Assembly (NCBI GenBank): GCA_016716965.1
Contig: JADJUP010000018.1
Location: 1 to 64,000 of the forward strand
Reading direction: 5' to 3'
DNA: 64,000 bases
From: Sulfuritalea sp.
GTDB taxonomy: Bacteria > Pseudomonadota > Gammaproteobacteria > Burkholderiales > Rhodocyclaceae
Below the pieces are notes generated by a model. It had not been told where the DNA came from. It did not search any database and worked only from the letters and a program-made list of their open reading frames with translations. The translations under genes were made by a program, and so were the position numbers. The number at the start of each line of letters is the position of its first letter. The stretch's first letter is position 1. Of this stretch, positions 32,182-41,025 are shown one piece after another.

Positions 32182-32976
32182 ATGACCACTCCCGCCGACG
32201 ATCCCGCCGCCACCGCATCGCCAAAACGGCCGGTGGCGAAACTCCTGCCCAGTGACGAATACAGCCAGTACCTGCTGACTTCGCAGGCGGAGATGTTCGC
32301 CATCTGCCGTGGCTTGTCGGACCACGTTTCGCAGATCAGCATGATCTTCAACGAAGGTCAGGACATGGTCCTGACCAGCCTGGTAAGTTGGGGCAGCGAC
32401 GGTCTGGTATTCGACCTGGGTGCTACCGCCGAGATGAACCGCAAGGCGCTACAGGCAGAAAAACTGTTTTGTACGGCCCAGCTAGATCGGGTCGAGATCC
32501 AGTTCATTCTGCGTGGCGTTGATCAGATTGAATTCAACGGGCAGGCCGCGTTTCATGCGTCATTGCCGGACAGCATCCTGCGCCTGCAGCGGCGTGAGTG
32601 TTTCCGCCTTGGAACGCCGATCGCCAATCCGGTCATTTGTCGGCTTCGAGTGCCGGGGGCAGGCGGGGAAAGTTCCGTGCTCCAGGTCCATGTGGTCGAT
32701 ATCAGCCTCGGCGGTGTTTCCCTGGCCGGCCTGCCCGTCGATCTGCCCTTGGAGTCTGACATGACCTTCCAGAATTGCAGCATTGACCTGCCGGATGGCG
32801 GCCCCATTGCCGCAACCCTGCGGCCCTGCTGGCAGATCGAGACTGTCAGCCGCAGCGGTATCCGCGCCAAGCGCGCTGGCTTCGCGTTTGTCGATCTGCC
32901 GCGCGTCAAGACGACGGTAATCCAGCGCTACATCATCAAGATCGAACGCGAGCGCAAGGCGCGCGAACTCGGCTGA
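32182..32976 (+). CDS. ycgR: Flagellar brake protein YcgR (PilZ domain)
   Basis: 264 aa. An N-terminal YcgR domain (about 20-110: LPSDEYSQYLLTSQAEMFAI, FDLGATAEMNRKAL) is followed by a PilZ domain with both c-di-GMP-binding motifs: RxxxR in LQRRECFRLG and DxSxxG in VVDISLGGVSLA. When bound to c-di-GMP, YcgR slows the motor by contacting MotA and the rotor. The start at 32182 has only a weak ribosome site; the frame is open upstream into the flhX gene. Confidence 0.93.
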   Translation: MTTPADDPAATASPKRPVAKLLPSDEYSQYLLTSQAEMFAICRGLSDHVSQISMIFNEGQDMVLTSLVSWGSDGLVFDLGATAEMNRKALQAEKLFCTAQLDRVEIQFILRGVDQIEFNGQAAFHASLPDSILRLQRRECFRLGTPIANPVICRLRVPGAGGESSVLQVHVVDISLGGVSLAGLPVDLPLESDMTFQNCSIDLPDGGPIAATLRPCWQIETVSRSGIRAKRAGFAFVDLPRVKTTVIQRYIIKIERERKARELG

Positions 32977-33329
32977 GACCGGGGCTCCCTTCCTGTTTTT
33001 GCCACGGACCTGGATCGCGATCTGATCCGGGTCTCTGTGGACCGCCCTGCACGTTTCGGATCAAAGGGCATCAATTGGCATTTCAGCGTACTCCCCGGCC
33101 CGGCTCTTTTTGCGCCGAGAGGCGTGCGCCGATCACCAGCGGATACCGCAAAAATGTCTTCGGCATTGTTCCGGACCTGCGTCCAGCGCCTGAAATTATT
33201 GGGGTTCGGCTTTTTCAGACGACATGAAACTGGAACCGGTCGGCGCTTGCTGAAATAGGTACCGGTTTCGGCGTTTGTTCGGGTCCTCCCGATCGGGCTA
33301 GCCGGCAATAATTCCCGGCATGAGAGACA
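32977..33329. other. Intergenic region ahead of the flhBAFG operon
   Basis: 353 bases without a credible gene. GACCTGGATC (33007-33016) and GATCCGGGTC (33024-33033) form a stem with one G-T pair and a 7-nt loop, flanked by CCAC/GTGG; it may terminate the ycgR transcript, though no T run follows. The flhB promoter should be here. I found no clear sigma-54 or sigma-28 match; a CGGCAA near 33303 resembles half of the palindrome found near flgB and flgK. Confidence 0.55.
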
Positions 33330-34482
33330 ATGGCCGTGGCTGAGGAAAGCGACCTCGAAAAGACCGAACCCGCGTCCGCACGCCGGCTCGAGCAGGCGCG
33401 CGAGGAGGGCAATGTTCCGCAATCGCGCGAGCTCATGGCCTTCATGGTGCTTGCCGCCGGCGCGGGAACGTTTTGGGTGCTCGGCGGCTGGATCGCCAAT
33501 GCTGCCGCCAGCCTGGTGCGAAGCGGCCTGAGCTTCAGCCGTGGTGCTGCCTTCGATACCTCAGTCATGCGCGAGAGCGCTCTGGTTCTGACCGTCGATG
33601 CCTTCCGCTTGGCAGGGCCGGTCTTTCTTGCAATCATCGCCGCCGTCATCGCGACGCCCTACATCATGGGCGGTCCGGCGATGTCGTCCAAGGCGTTCCA
33701 GCTCGACCTCACCCGGATGGATCCGGTCAAGGGTCTGGGCCGCATGTTTTCCTGGCACAGCGTTGCGGAACTGGTCAAGGCCGTACTCAAGGCGCTGCTG
33801 GTGGGTGTAATCCTCTACTGGATCGTCAGGAACGAGCAGGACCGCCTGTTCAGCCTGATTACGCAGCCGATCGAAAGTGGTCTCGCCTCGTTCTCGCACC
33901 TGCTGTTTTTCAGCTTCGTCGCACTGGTCTCCGGCCTGGCGATCATTGCGGCGATCGATGTCCCATTCCAGCTCTGGCAATACCACGACAGGCTGAAAAT
34001 GACCCGCGAGGAGTTGCGTCAGGAGAACAAGGAAAGTGAGGGTGATCCGCAGCTCAAGGCACGCATCCGCAGTCAGCAACGCGAGATCGCGCGCGGTCGC
34101 ATGATGTCGGAGGTGCCCAAGGCCGACGTGGTGGTGACGAACCCGACGCACTTTGCGGTGGCCCTGAAATACGACGGCGATTCAATGGCTGCGCCAGTGG
34201 TGGTGGCCAAGGGGGATGAATCTTGTCGCCGAACGCATCCGGGAACTCGCCACAGAGAACAGGGTACCCCTGCTCGAGGCGCCGCCTCTGGCGCGTGCCC
34301 TGTACCGCCACGGCGAGGTAGGTGACGCGATACCCGCCGCGCTCTATTCGGCGGTGGCCGAAGTGATGGCCTGGGTCTATCAATTGAACGACCATGCGGC
34401 TGATGTCGCGGCGAAGGTCCTGCCCGTGGCGCCGACGCTGATCGCGGTACCCGATGGTTACGATCCGGGGGCGACGGCATGA
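33330..34482 (+). CDS. flhB: Flagellar export switch protein FlhB, frameshifted at a G run
   Basis: FlhB selects between rod/hook and filament substrates. The first frame (33330 onward) gives EESDLEKTEPASARRLEQAR, four membrane helices, and the autocleavage motif in VTNPTHFAVALKYDG, then derails after VVVAKG. The missing tail continues one frame over (MNLVAERIRELATENRVPLL ... PAALYSAVAEVMAWVYQL) and ends at 34482. Removing one G from the five at 34211-34215 yields a normal FlhB of 383 aa. The corrected stop overlaps the flhA start (ATGA), which supports the correction. Confidence 0.9.
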
Positions 34483-36569
34483 GCGAGAGCCTCGCCCAGC
34501 AGGGAATCGCCGGCCGCATAAACCTGCGCCAGATGCTGGCGCCGCTGCTCATCGTGCTGATCCTGTCGATGATGGTGCTGCCGCTGCCGTCATTCGCCCT
34601 CGACGTGTTCTTCACCTTCAACATCGCCATTTCGATCATGGTGCTGCTGGTGGCGATGTACACCATGAAACCGCTCGATTTTGCGATCTTTCCCACGGTG
34701 CTGCTGGTCACGACGCTCTTGCGCCTGTCGCTGAACGTGGCGTCGACGCGCGTGGTCCTGCTGCACGGCCATACCGGGCCGGATGCCGCCGGCAAGGTGA
34801 TCGAGGCCTTCGGTCATTTCCTGGTGGGCGGAAATTACGCGGTGGGCATCGTGGTGTTCATCATCCTTACCCTGATCAATTTCATCGTCATCACCAAGGG
34901 CGCCGGTCGGATCGCCGAGGTTTCTGCACGCTTTACGCTCGACGCGATGCCGGGCAAGCAGATGGCGATCGATGCGGACCTCAATGCCGGTCTGATCGGC
35001 GAGGACGAGGCGCGCAAGCGTCGCGCGAACGTGGCGCTGGAAGCGGATTTCTACGGGTCGATGGACGGTGCCTCGAAGTTCGTCCGCGGCGATGCTGTCG
35101 CAGGCATCCTGATCCTGTTCATCAACATCATTGGCGGACTGATTGTCGGAGTCCTGCAACACGACATGAGCGCGGGCGATGCGGCCAAGGCCTACACGCT
35201 GCTCACCATCGGCGATGGCCTGGTGGCACAGATACCGGCGCTGATCATTTCCACGGCAGCCGGTCTTGTGGTGACTCGCGTCGCCACCGAGCAGGACATC
35301 GGCCAGCAACTGGTGACCCAATTGTTCGGGAACCCGATGGTGCTGGCACTGACGGCAGGCATCCTGGGCATACTCGGGTTGATCCCCGGCATGCCGAACC
35401 TCGTGTTCCTTCTGCTTGCCTCTATCCTGGGGTATCTCGCCTGGCGCCAGTTCAAGAGCCCCTCAGCGGTCGCGAAGGAGCGTTCCGCGGAGGCGACACA
35501 GCCCGCGGCGCCAGTTGCGGAAAGCGTCGAGGCCAGTTGGTCCGACGTGGTTCCGGTGGACATGCTGGGCCTGGAGGTCGGATATCGCCTGATTCCGTTG
35601 GTGGATCGCAGCCAGGCCGGCGAATTGCTGAAGAGGATCCGCGGCCTGCGGAAGAAGTTTGCGCAGGAAATCGGCTTCCTTCCGGCCCAGGTGCACATCC
35701 GGGACAACCTCGAACTGCGGCCCAACGTGTATCGATTGAGCCTCAAGGGAGTGCCGATCGGCGAGGGCGAGGCGTTCCCCGGCCAATACCTGGCGATCAA
35801 TCCGGGGCGTGTTTCCGGCCAACTCGCCGGTACCCCGACACAGGATCCGGCATTCGGTCTGCCGGCACTCTGGATCGACGCCAGTCTGCGCGAGCAGGCG
35901 CATGTGTTCGGCTATACCGTGGTGGATGCCAGCACGGTGATCGCGACACACCTGAACCATGTGATCCTTTCGCATGCCACCGAATTGCTCGGGCGCCAGG
36001 AAACCCAGGCCTTGCTCGACCATCTCGCCACCGAAACGCCCAAACTCGTGGAAGATCTGGTGCCCAAGCAGATCGGGCTTGGCGTGTTGCAGCGGGTGCT
36101 ACAGAACCTGCTCGACGAAGGCGTCAATATCCGCGACATGCGCACCATCATCGAAACCCTCGCCGAGCTGGTGCCGCGCATACAGGACCCGATCGAGCTG
36201 ACTTCGCAGGTACGGATCGCCCTCGGCCGCGCGATTGTCCAGCAGCTCTATCCGAATGGCAACGAAATGCAGGTGATGGCCCTTGAACCTGGCCTTGAGA
36301 GACTGCTGGGACAGGCCTTGCAGGGCGGCGGCGACGCCGGCGGCATCGAGCCGGGCCTGGCCGATACCTTGCTGCGGGAAACAGCAGTTGCCGCCCAGCA
36401 CCAGGAAGACCTCGGCCTGCCGGCAGTATTGCTCGTGCCTCCCCATTTGCGCTGGCTCCTGTCGCGCTTCCTGCGGCGTGCCGTACAGCAACTCCGGGTG
36501 ATCTCGAATGGCGAGGTTCCCGATACGAAGATCATCAAGGTGACATCCATCATCGGAGCTAGAAAATGA
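34479..36569 (+). CDS. flhA: Flagellar export gate protein FlhA
   Basis: 696 aa. The N-terminal half has about eight membrane helices (LRQMLAPLLIVLILSMMVLP, FFTFNIAISIMVLLVAMYTM) and the conserved cytoplasmic FHIPEP-type loop (GAGRIAEVSARFTLDAMPGK, MAIDADLNAGLIGEDEARKR). The C-terminal half is the soluble docking domain for chaperone-substrate complexes. It forms the export-gate ring that uses the proton gradient. Length and motifs are normal. Start overlaps the (corrected) flhB stop; the stop overlaps flhF. Confidence 0.97.
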   Translation: MSESLAQQGIAGRINLRQMLAPLLIVLILSMMVLPLPSFALDVFFTFNIAISIMVLLVAMYTMKPLDFAIFPTVLLVTTLLRLSLNVASTRVVLLHGHTGPDAAGKVIEAFGHFLVGGNYAVGIVVFIILTLINFIVITKGAGRIAEVSARFTLDAMPGKQMAIDADLNAGLIGEDEARKRRANVALEADFYGSMDGASKFVRGDAVAGILILFINIIGGLIVGVLQHDMSAGDAAKAYTLLTIGDGLVAQIPALIISTAAGLVVTRVATEQDIGQQLVTQLFGNPMVLALTAGILGILGLIPGMPNLVFLLLASILGYLAWRQFKSPSAVAKERSAEATQPAAPVAESVEASWSDVVPVDMLGLEVGYRLIPLVDRSQAGELLKRIRGLRKKFAQEIGFLPAQVHIRDNLELRPNVYRLSLKGVPIGEGEAFPGQYLAINPGRVSGQLAGTPTQDPAFGLPALWIDASLREQAHVFGYTVVDASTVIATHLNHVILSHATELLGRQETQALLDHLATETPKLVEDLVPKQIGLGVLQRVLQNLLDEGVNIRDMRTIIETLAELVPRIQDPIELTSQVRIALGRAIVQQLYPNGNEMQVMALEPGLERLLGQALQGGGDAGGIEPGLADTLLRETAVAAQHQEDLGLPAVLLVPPHLRWLLSRFLRRAVQQLRVISNGEVPDTKIIKVTSIIGARK

Positions 36570-38064
36570 CTGCGAAACGCTTCGTCGGCGCTACCGCGCG
36601 TGACTGCCTGCGTCGGGCAAAGGAGGTGCTGGGGCCGGATGCCGTTGTCATCTCGAACAAGGCGGTGCCAAATGGCGTCGAGATTGTCGCCATGTCGCCA
36701 GAGAGCCTTGATGCGATCTCGCAGAATGTCCGTCCCGGGCCCGCCGTCGCTTCGTCGCCGACTCCGCTATCGCCTCCGCGATCACTGCCTCAGCAGGAGG
36801 ACGATTACACTGTTTCTCTGTCGTCAGCACGTATTCGTGCAAGCCGGCAGAACACCGAACCGCCCGTGGTTCAGCCCTGGATGCCGTACGGAAAGTCTAC
36901 TTCCGCAGTCGCCCGGGCGGCGGCCCCGGTCGAGCCAAAAGTCGAGTCGGTGCATCTGCGCAATTCGGCATCGGGAGGGCACTTGCACTATTCCCCCGGG
37001 GTGCCGGCCGCCTCAACACATACTGAGCCCGTGCCTCACCACGCCGACCCGAAGCATCACGATGCCGCGGCCGGCAGGAAGGTCGTGGATCGTCCTGTCG
37101 CCGAAAGTCCGGTCCAGACCGCGCAGCTGATCGATGAAATGCGGCTCATCAAGAACCTGCTCGAACGCCAGCTCGCCGGTTTTGCATGGGGCGAAATGGC
37201 GCGCGAGGCACCGACCCGGGCGCAACTTCTCGGCGAAATGCTGGCGGCGGGTTTTTCTGGCGGCCTGACGCGTCGCTTGATCCAGGAAATGGCGCCCGAC
37301 CTCAATCAGGACGAAGGCCGCAAATGGCTGACCGCTGCCGTCAACCGGCGCCTGCGCACATTGTCGTCGGATGCGGACTTCATCGACCGTGGGGGGTGTA
37401 TGCGCTGGTCCGACCGACTGGCGTCGGCAAGACCACCACCACCGCCAAACTGGCCGCCCGGTGCGTCGTTCGCTATGGTGCGGAGCGGCTTGCGCTGCTG
37501 ACTACGGGCGGCTATCGGATCGGAGCCCACGAGCAATTGCGCATCTATGGCCGGATTCTCGGTGTGCCGGTATTCGTGGTTCGCGACGGCGAGGATCTGC
37601 GGCGCACCCTGGCGGACCTGCGCGACAAACACATGGTTCTGATCGATACCGTGGGCATGAGTCAGCGCGACCGGATGGTGGCCGAACAGGCGGCGATGCT
37701 GACCCGTTCCGGCGAGGTTAATCGCCTGCTGCTGCTGAATGCCGGAAGTCGCGGCGATACTCTGGACGATGTGGTGCGTGCCTACGGCGGCGAGGATCTC
37801 GCCGGTTGCATCCTGACCAAGGTGGATGAGGCGACCGCCCTGGCGCCGGCGCTGGATTGCATCGTTCGCCATGGCCTTACCCTGAGCTATGTTGGCAACG
37901 GCCAACGCGTGCCCGAGGATTTGCATCTGCCCAACCGGCAATACTTGCTGCATCGCGCCTTCAAGGTTCCGTCCGGCGAGACAGCGCACAGCCTGCGCGA
38001 CGAGGAAATTGCCATGTCCTTTCCGCCGGCTCAGGATGCGAAGCTGGGAGCCCGAATTGCTTGA
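36566..38064 (+). CDS. flhF: Flagellar SRP-like GTPase FlhF, frameshifted at a G run, altered P-loop
   Basis: FlhF sets polar flagellum position. The start frame gives MTAKRFVGATARDCLRRAKE, a low-complexity middle and the N-domain helices (MRLIKNLLERQLAGFAWGEM), then stops making sense at 37391-37396 (GGGGGG). The G domain continues one frame over: VRPTGVGKTTTTAKLAARCV, LLTTGGYRIGAHEQLRIYGR, MVLIDTVGMSQRD, CILTKVDEA. One additional G restores about 499 aa. The P-loop reads RPTGVGKT where FlhF has GPTGVGKT; the first glycine is replaced by Arg. The end overlaps the flhG start. Confidence 0.88.
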
Positions 38065-38893
38065 CTGGCATACCGGCCCGGTCACGGATCAGGCCGCGGG
38101 TTTGCGGCGCCTGTTCAGGACGCGCCCGGCGCGCGCGGTTGCATTTGTCTCCGGCCGCGAATCCTGCGGCAGAACCACGCTGCTGGTCCACACGGCCGTG
38201 GCGCTGGCGGAAGCGGGGGAGTCGGTCGTGATTGTCGACGAGAATCCGGGCCCGGACAACGCGCATAGGGTCTTCGGCCTGAAGGCACGGCACGACCTGC
38301 TTGATCTCGTTCAGAGCGACCTGCCCATGCAGCGCATCGTTCAACCGGTCGCGGCGCGCCTCAGCCTCTTGTCAGCCGCAGAATTCGTCGCAGCCCTGCC
38401 CCAGATCGATGCCGCGACAGCGACGCACCTGAATTCCGCGTTCCGGCAATTGCAGGAAGGCAGTTCCTACGTGCTGATCGATTGCGCAGCGGGGAAGGGG
38501 CAGCATCTTTCTCCGCTAGCGCTGGCTGCCCCGCAGATGGCGGTCGTCGTTGCGGCACAGGGCACGGCGATCACCAAGGCATACGCCCTGGTCAAGCGAT
38601 TGGTGCACGAACGCGGGCGTGAAGGGTTCCAGGTGGCTATCACCCGGGCCGGGAGCGATCGGGAGGCCCTCTCGATTTTCCACAACATGCGCCAGACGGC
38701 GCATGAGCATCTCGGGGTGCGCCTGGATTACCTGGGCAGCGCACGTGTCCCCAGCGTGGATCATCTCGCCGATGCCTTGCAGGGCAGTCTGTCCCAATCC
38801 GCCGGCGCGGGAGACTGGTTTGGTTTCCTGCCGGCATCCAGGGGGAATGTTTTGCCATCACCGGCCGGCGTCAGGCTCTCCCGGTCGTCCTGA
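38036..38893 (+). CDS. flhG: Flagellar number regulator FlhG/FleN (MinD-like ATPase)
   Basis: 285 aa of the ParA/MinD fold. The Walker A region is AFVSGRESCGRTTLLVHTAV, where GRT stands in place of the usual GKT/GKS and the KGG signature is lost; SVVIVDENPG and YVLIDCAAGKG carry the switch acidic residues. FlhG restrains FlhF and flagellar gene activators to keep flagellar number low. GRT variants are, as I recall, seen in some betaproteobacterial homologues. The start at 38036 lies inside the flhF end; AGG is just ahead. Confidence 0.85.
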   Translation: MRSWEPELLDWHTGPVTDQAAGLRRLFRTRPARAVAFVSGRESCGRTTLLVHTAVALAEAGESVVIVDENPGPDNAHRVFGLKARHDLLDLVQSDLPMQRIVQPVAARLSLLSAAEFVAALPQIDAATATHLNSAFRQLQEGSSYVLIDCAAGKGQHLSPLALAAPQMAVVVAAQGTAITKAYALVKRLVHERGREGFQVAITRAGSDREALSIFHNMRQTAHEHLGVRLDYLGSARVPSVDHLADALQGSLSQSAGAGDWFGFLPASRGNVLPSPAGVRLSRSS

Positions 38894-38968
38894 ACGTTAC
38901 GCGTTCTGTGGATCAACGCGCATTCGGCAGGGGGCGGACAGCAAGGCAATTGTGCGCCGTATCGCACG

Positions 38969-39013
38969 CTACGTAGATTCCGCAGTTTGTCGCGTAATTC
39001 ACGGATAAACAAA
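38969..39013 (+). promoter_or_regulatory. 45-bp element shared by both cheY upstream regions (copy 2)
   Basis: Identical to the minus strand of 7416-7460. It ends 102 nt before cheY copy 2, whereas copy 1 ends 95 nt before its gene; the intervening leaders share only short patches such as CTTTGAGA. Confidence 0.6.
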
Positions 39014-39115
39014 ACGTTGCGGCTTTGAGAAACTGCATCCGCAAAGGTAGAACAGCCATACGCCCATGCATGGCGGAATGAAACGATTTGCGGGTTTATC
39101 TCGGGGAACGGCACT

Positions 39116-39481
39116 ATGAGCACAATCATGTTGGTGGACGATTCGGCAACGATCCTGTTGTCGATATCGAACATCCTCACCAAGGCGGGATACGCCGTCG
39201 AAAAGGCCAGTAATGCCGCCGAGGGGCTGAGCAAGTTCAAGAGCGGGATGAAGGTGGACCTGCTGATCACCGACCTGAACATGCCGGGCATGAACGGCAT
39301 CGAGTTCATCAAGGAAGTGCGCACCCTGCCCAACTACAAGTTCATGCCCATCCTCTTCCTCACCACCGAATCGCAGCAATCCAAGCGCCTCGAAGCCAAG
39401 GCCGCCGGCGCCTCCGGCTGGCTGGTCAAGCCTGCCACCGCCGACGAACTGCTTGGCACCATCAAACTGGTGATCCGCTGA
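39116..39481 (+). CDS. cheY: Chemotaxis response regulator CheY, copy 2
   Basis: 121 aa with D8/D9, D53, T83 and K105, identical in protein and, as far as I can compare by eye, in all 366 bases to copy 1 on the opposite strand. Identity stops within about six bases after the stop codon. It lies between flhG and fliA, a normal place for cheY in polar-flagellum clusters. GGGGAA lies about 8 nt before the ATG. The two copies may be expressed from different leaders but make the same protein. Confidence 0.95.
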   Translation: MSTIMLVDDSATILLSISNILTKAGYAVEKASNAAEGLSKFKSGMKVDLLITDLNMPGMNGIEFIKEVRTLPNYKFMPILFLTTESQQSKRLEAKAAGASGWLVKPATADELLGTIKLVIR

Positions 39482-39514
39482 TGGTCAATCGCAGCTAGTC
39501 TTCCGACGCAAAAA

Positions 39515-40279
39515 ATGTACACCGCCCAGGGCGTCCTAGCCAAAGACCAGCAAATTGCGCATTACATGCCGTTGGTGCGGCGCATTGCGTATCTTCTGAT
39601 GGCCAGGCTTCCTGCCAGCGTCGACGTCGATGACCTCATCCAGAATGGGCTGATCGGCCTGCTTGATGCGCTCGAGCGTTATGAAGAGGGGCTTGGCGCC
39701 CAATTTGAAACCTATGCCGTTCAGCGCATTCGCGGCGCGATGCTTGATGGCTTGAGGGAGAATGACTGGATGCCGCGCAGCGTGCGGCGCGAGATGAGGC
39801 GAGTCGAGGAGGCCATCCGGACCCTGGAGCACGAACGCGGCCGGGCACCGTCGGAAAAGGAACTCGCCGACGCGCTGGGGCTCTCCCTGGCCGATTACCA
39901 GAAGCTCCTGCTCGATGCGCGTGGACATCAACTTGTCTACATCGAGGATATTACCGATGGCAGCGGGGACGACTATCTTGAACGCCATGTCTCGGAGACC
40001 AGTCGTGACCCGTTGGGACTGCTCGAAGAGGAAAGCACCCGTGCGGCGCTGGCGGCCGCGATCGAGGCACTGCCGGAACGCGAGAAGCTGATGATGGCGC
40101 TTTACTATGAGCAGGATCTGAATCTTCGTGAAATCGGGGAAGTCATGGGCGTAACCGAGTCGCGCGTATGCCAGTTGCACAGCCAGGCAGTCGCGCGCCT
40201 GCGCACGGTCCTGACCGGCACCGGGAAGGCGGCCGGTTCCGGCCGGCGCGGCCGATCCGCGGCGCGGGCCGGAGCCTGA
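39515..40279 (+). CDS. fliA: Flagellar sigma factor FliA (sigma-28)
   Basis: 254 aa. Region 2 is YMPLVRRIAYLLMARLPASV, VDDLIQNGLIGLLDALERY and FETYAVQRIRGAMLDGLREN DW-type sequence; region 3 is EKELADALGLSLADYQKLL; region 4 is LPEREKLMMALYYEQDLNLR with the helix-turn-helix LREIGEVMGVTESRVCQLHS. FliA directs late genes such as the flagellins and flgM, whose promoters are seen at 28188 and 42652. The start has no strong ribosome site. It ends 5 nt before motC. Confidence 0.96.
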   Translation: MYTAQGVLAKDQQIAHYMPLVRRIAYLLMARLPASVDVDDLIQNGLIGLLDALERYEEGLGAQFETYAVQRIRGAMLDGLRENDWMPRSVRREMRRVEEAIRTLEHERGRAPSEKELADALGLSLADYQKLLLDARGHQLVYIEDITDGSGDDYLERHVSETSRDPLGLLEEESTRAALAAAIEALPEREKLMMALYYEQDLNLREIGEVMGVTESRVCQLHSQAVARLRTVLTGTGKAAGSGRRGRSAARAGA

Positions 40280-40284
40280 AGCAA

Positions 40285-41025
40285 ATGGACAGGATCAGCG
40301 TTGCCGGGTTGCTGTTGGGTCTTGCCGCCATCATCGGTGGACAGGTCCTGGAGGGCGGCCATCTCGCTTCGCTGTTGCAGCCGACCGCATTTTTCATCGT
40401 CGTCGGCGGCACCCTTGGCGCAGTCATGCTGCAAAGCCCGCTCAGCGTGTTTCGGCAGGGCATGAAGATGGGCGTGTGGGTTTTCTACCCGCCGCTGGTC
40501 GAGCCGCAAAAGCACATTGCTGAGATATCCCGCTGGAGCCAGATTGCGCGCAAGGAGGGATTGCTGGCGCTGGAGGCGCAGATCCCCGCGGTACGCGATC
40601 CGTTCGCGGCAAAGGGCTTGCAATTGCTGGTCGACGGCGCCGAACCCGAGCGTCTGCGCGAGGTGCTGGAAGTCGAAATCAGTGCGTGGGAACACAGCCT
40701 GAAGGCTGGCGCGAAGGTTTGGGAATCGGCGGGCGGCTATTCGCCGACCATAGGCATCATCGGCGCCGTGATGGGCCTGATCCACGTCATGGAGAACCTG
40801 TCCGATCCTTCGAAGCTGGGCAGCGGGATTGCGGTCGCCTTCGTCGCCACGATATACGGCGTCGGCGCAGCCAACCTGGTGTTCCTTCCGGTCGCTAAAA
40901 AACTGATGGCGAACATCGCGCGCATCGTGACCCAGCGCGAAATGCTGGTGGATGGCCTGGTCGGGATCGCCAACGGCGACAATCCGCGGGTGCTTGAAAG
41001 CCGCTTGCAGGGCTATTTCGTCTGA
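40285..41025 (+). CDS. motC: Second flagellar stator protein MotC (MotA family)
   Basis: 246 aa, shorter than the MotA at 7705-8562 and of the MotC type. It has GLLLGLAAIIGGQVLEGGHL, FFIVVGGTLGAVMLQSPLSV, a cytoplasmic loop (ISRWSQIARKEGLLALEAQI), and the channel helices GGYSPTIGIIGAVMGLIHVM and VAFVATIYGVGAANLVFLPV. The ATG at 40285 begins the first helix. The stop shares a base with the motD start (TGATG). Together with MotD it gives the cell a second stator set beside MotAB. Confidence 0.94.
   Translation: MDRISVAGLLLGLAAIIGGQVLEGGHLASLLQPTAFFIVVGGTLGAVMLQSPLSVFRQGMKMGVWVFYPPLVEPQKHIAEISRWSQIARKEGLLALEAQIPAVRDPFAAKGLQLLVDGAEPERLREVLEVEISAWEHSLKAGAKVWESAGGYSPTIGIIGAVMGLIHVMENLSDPSKLGSGIAVAFVATIYGVGAANLVFLPVAKKLMANIARIVTQREMLVDGLVGIANGDNPRVLESRLQGYFV

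Noticed and set aside
38969..39115. TAAA within the shared cheY element as a sigma-28 -35 box
   Set aside because: At 15 nt spacing the following bases (TTGAGAAA or TTGAGATC) do not resemble GCCGATAA in either copy.
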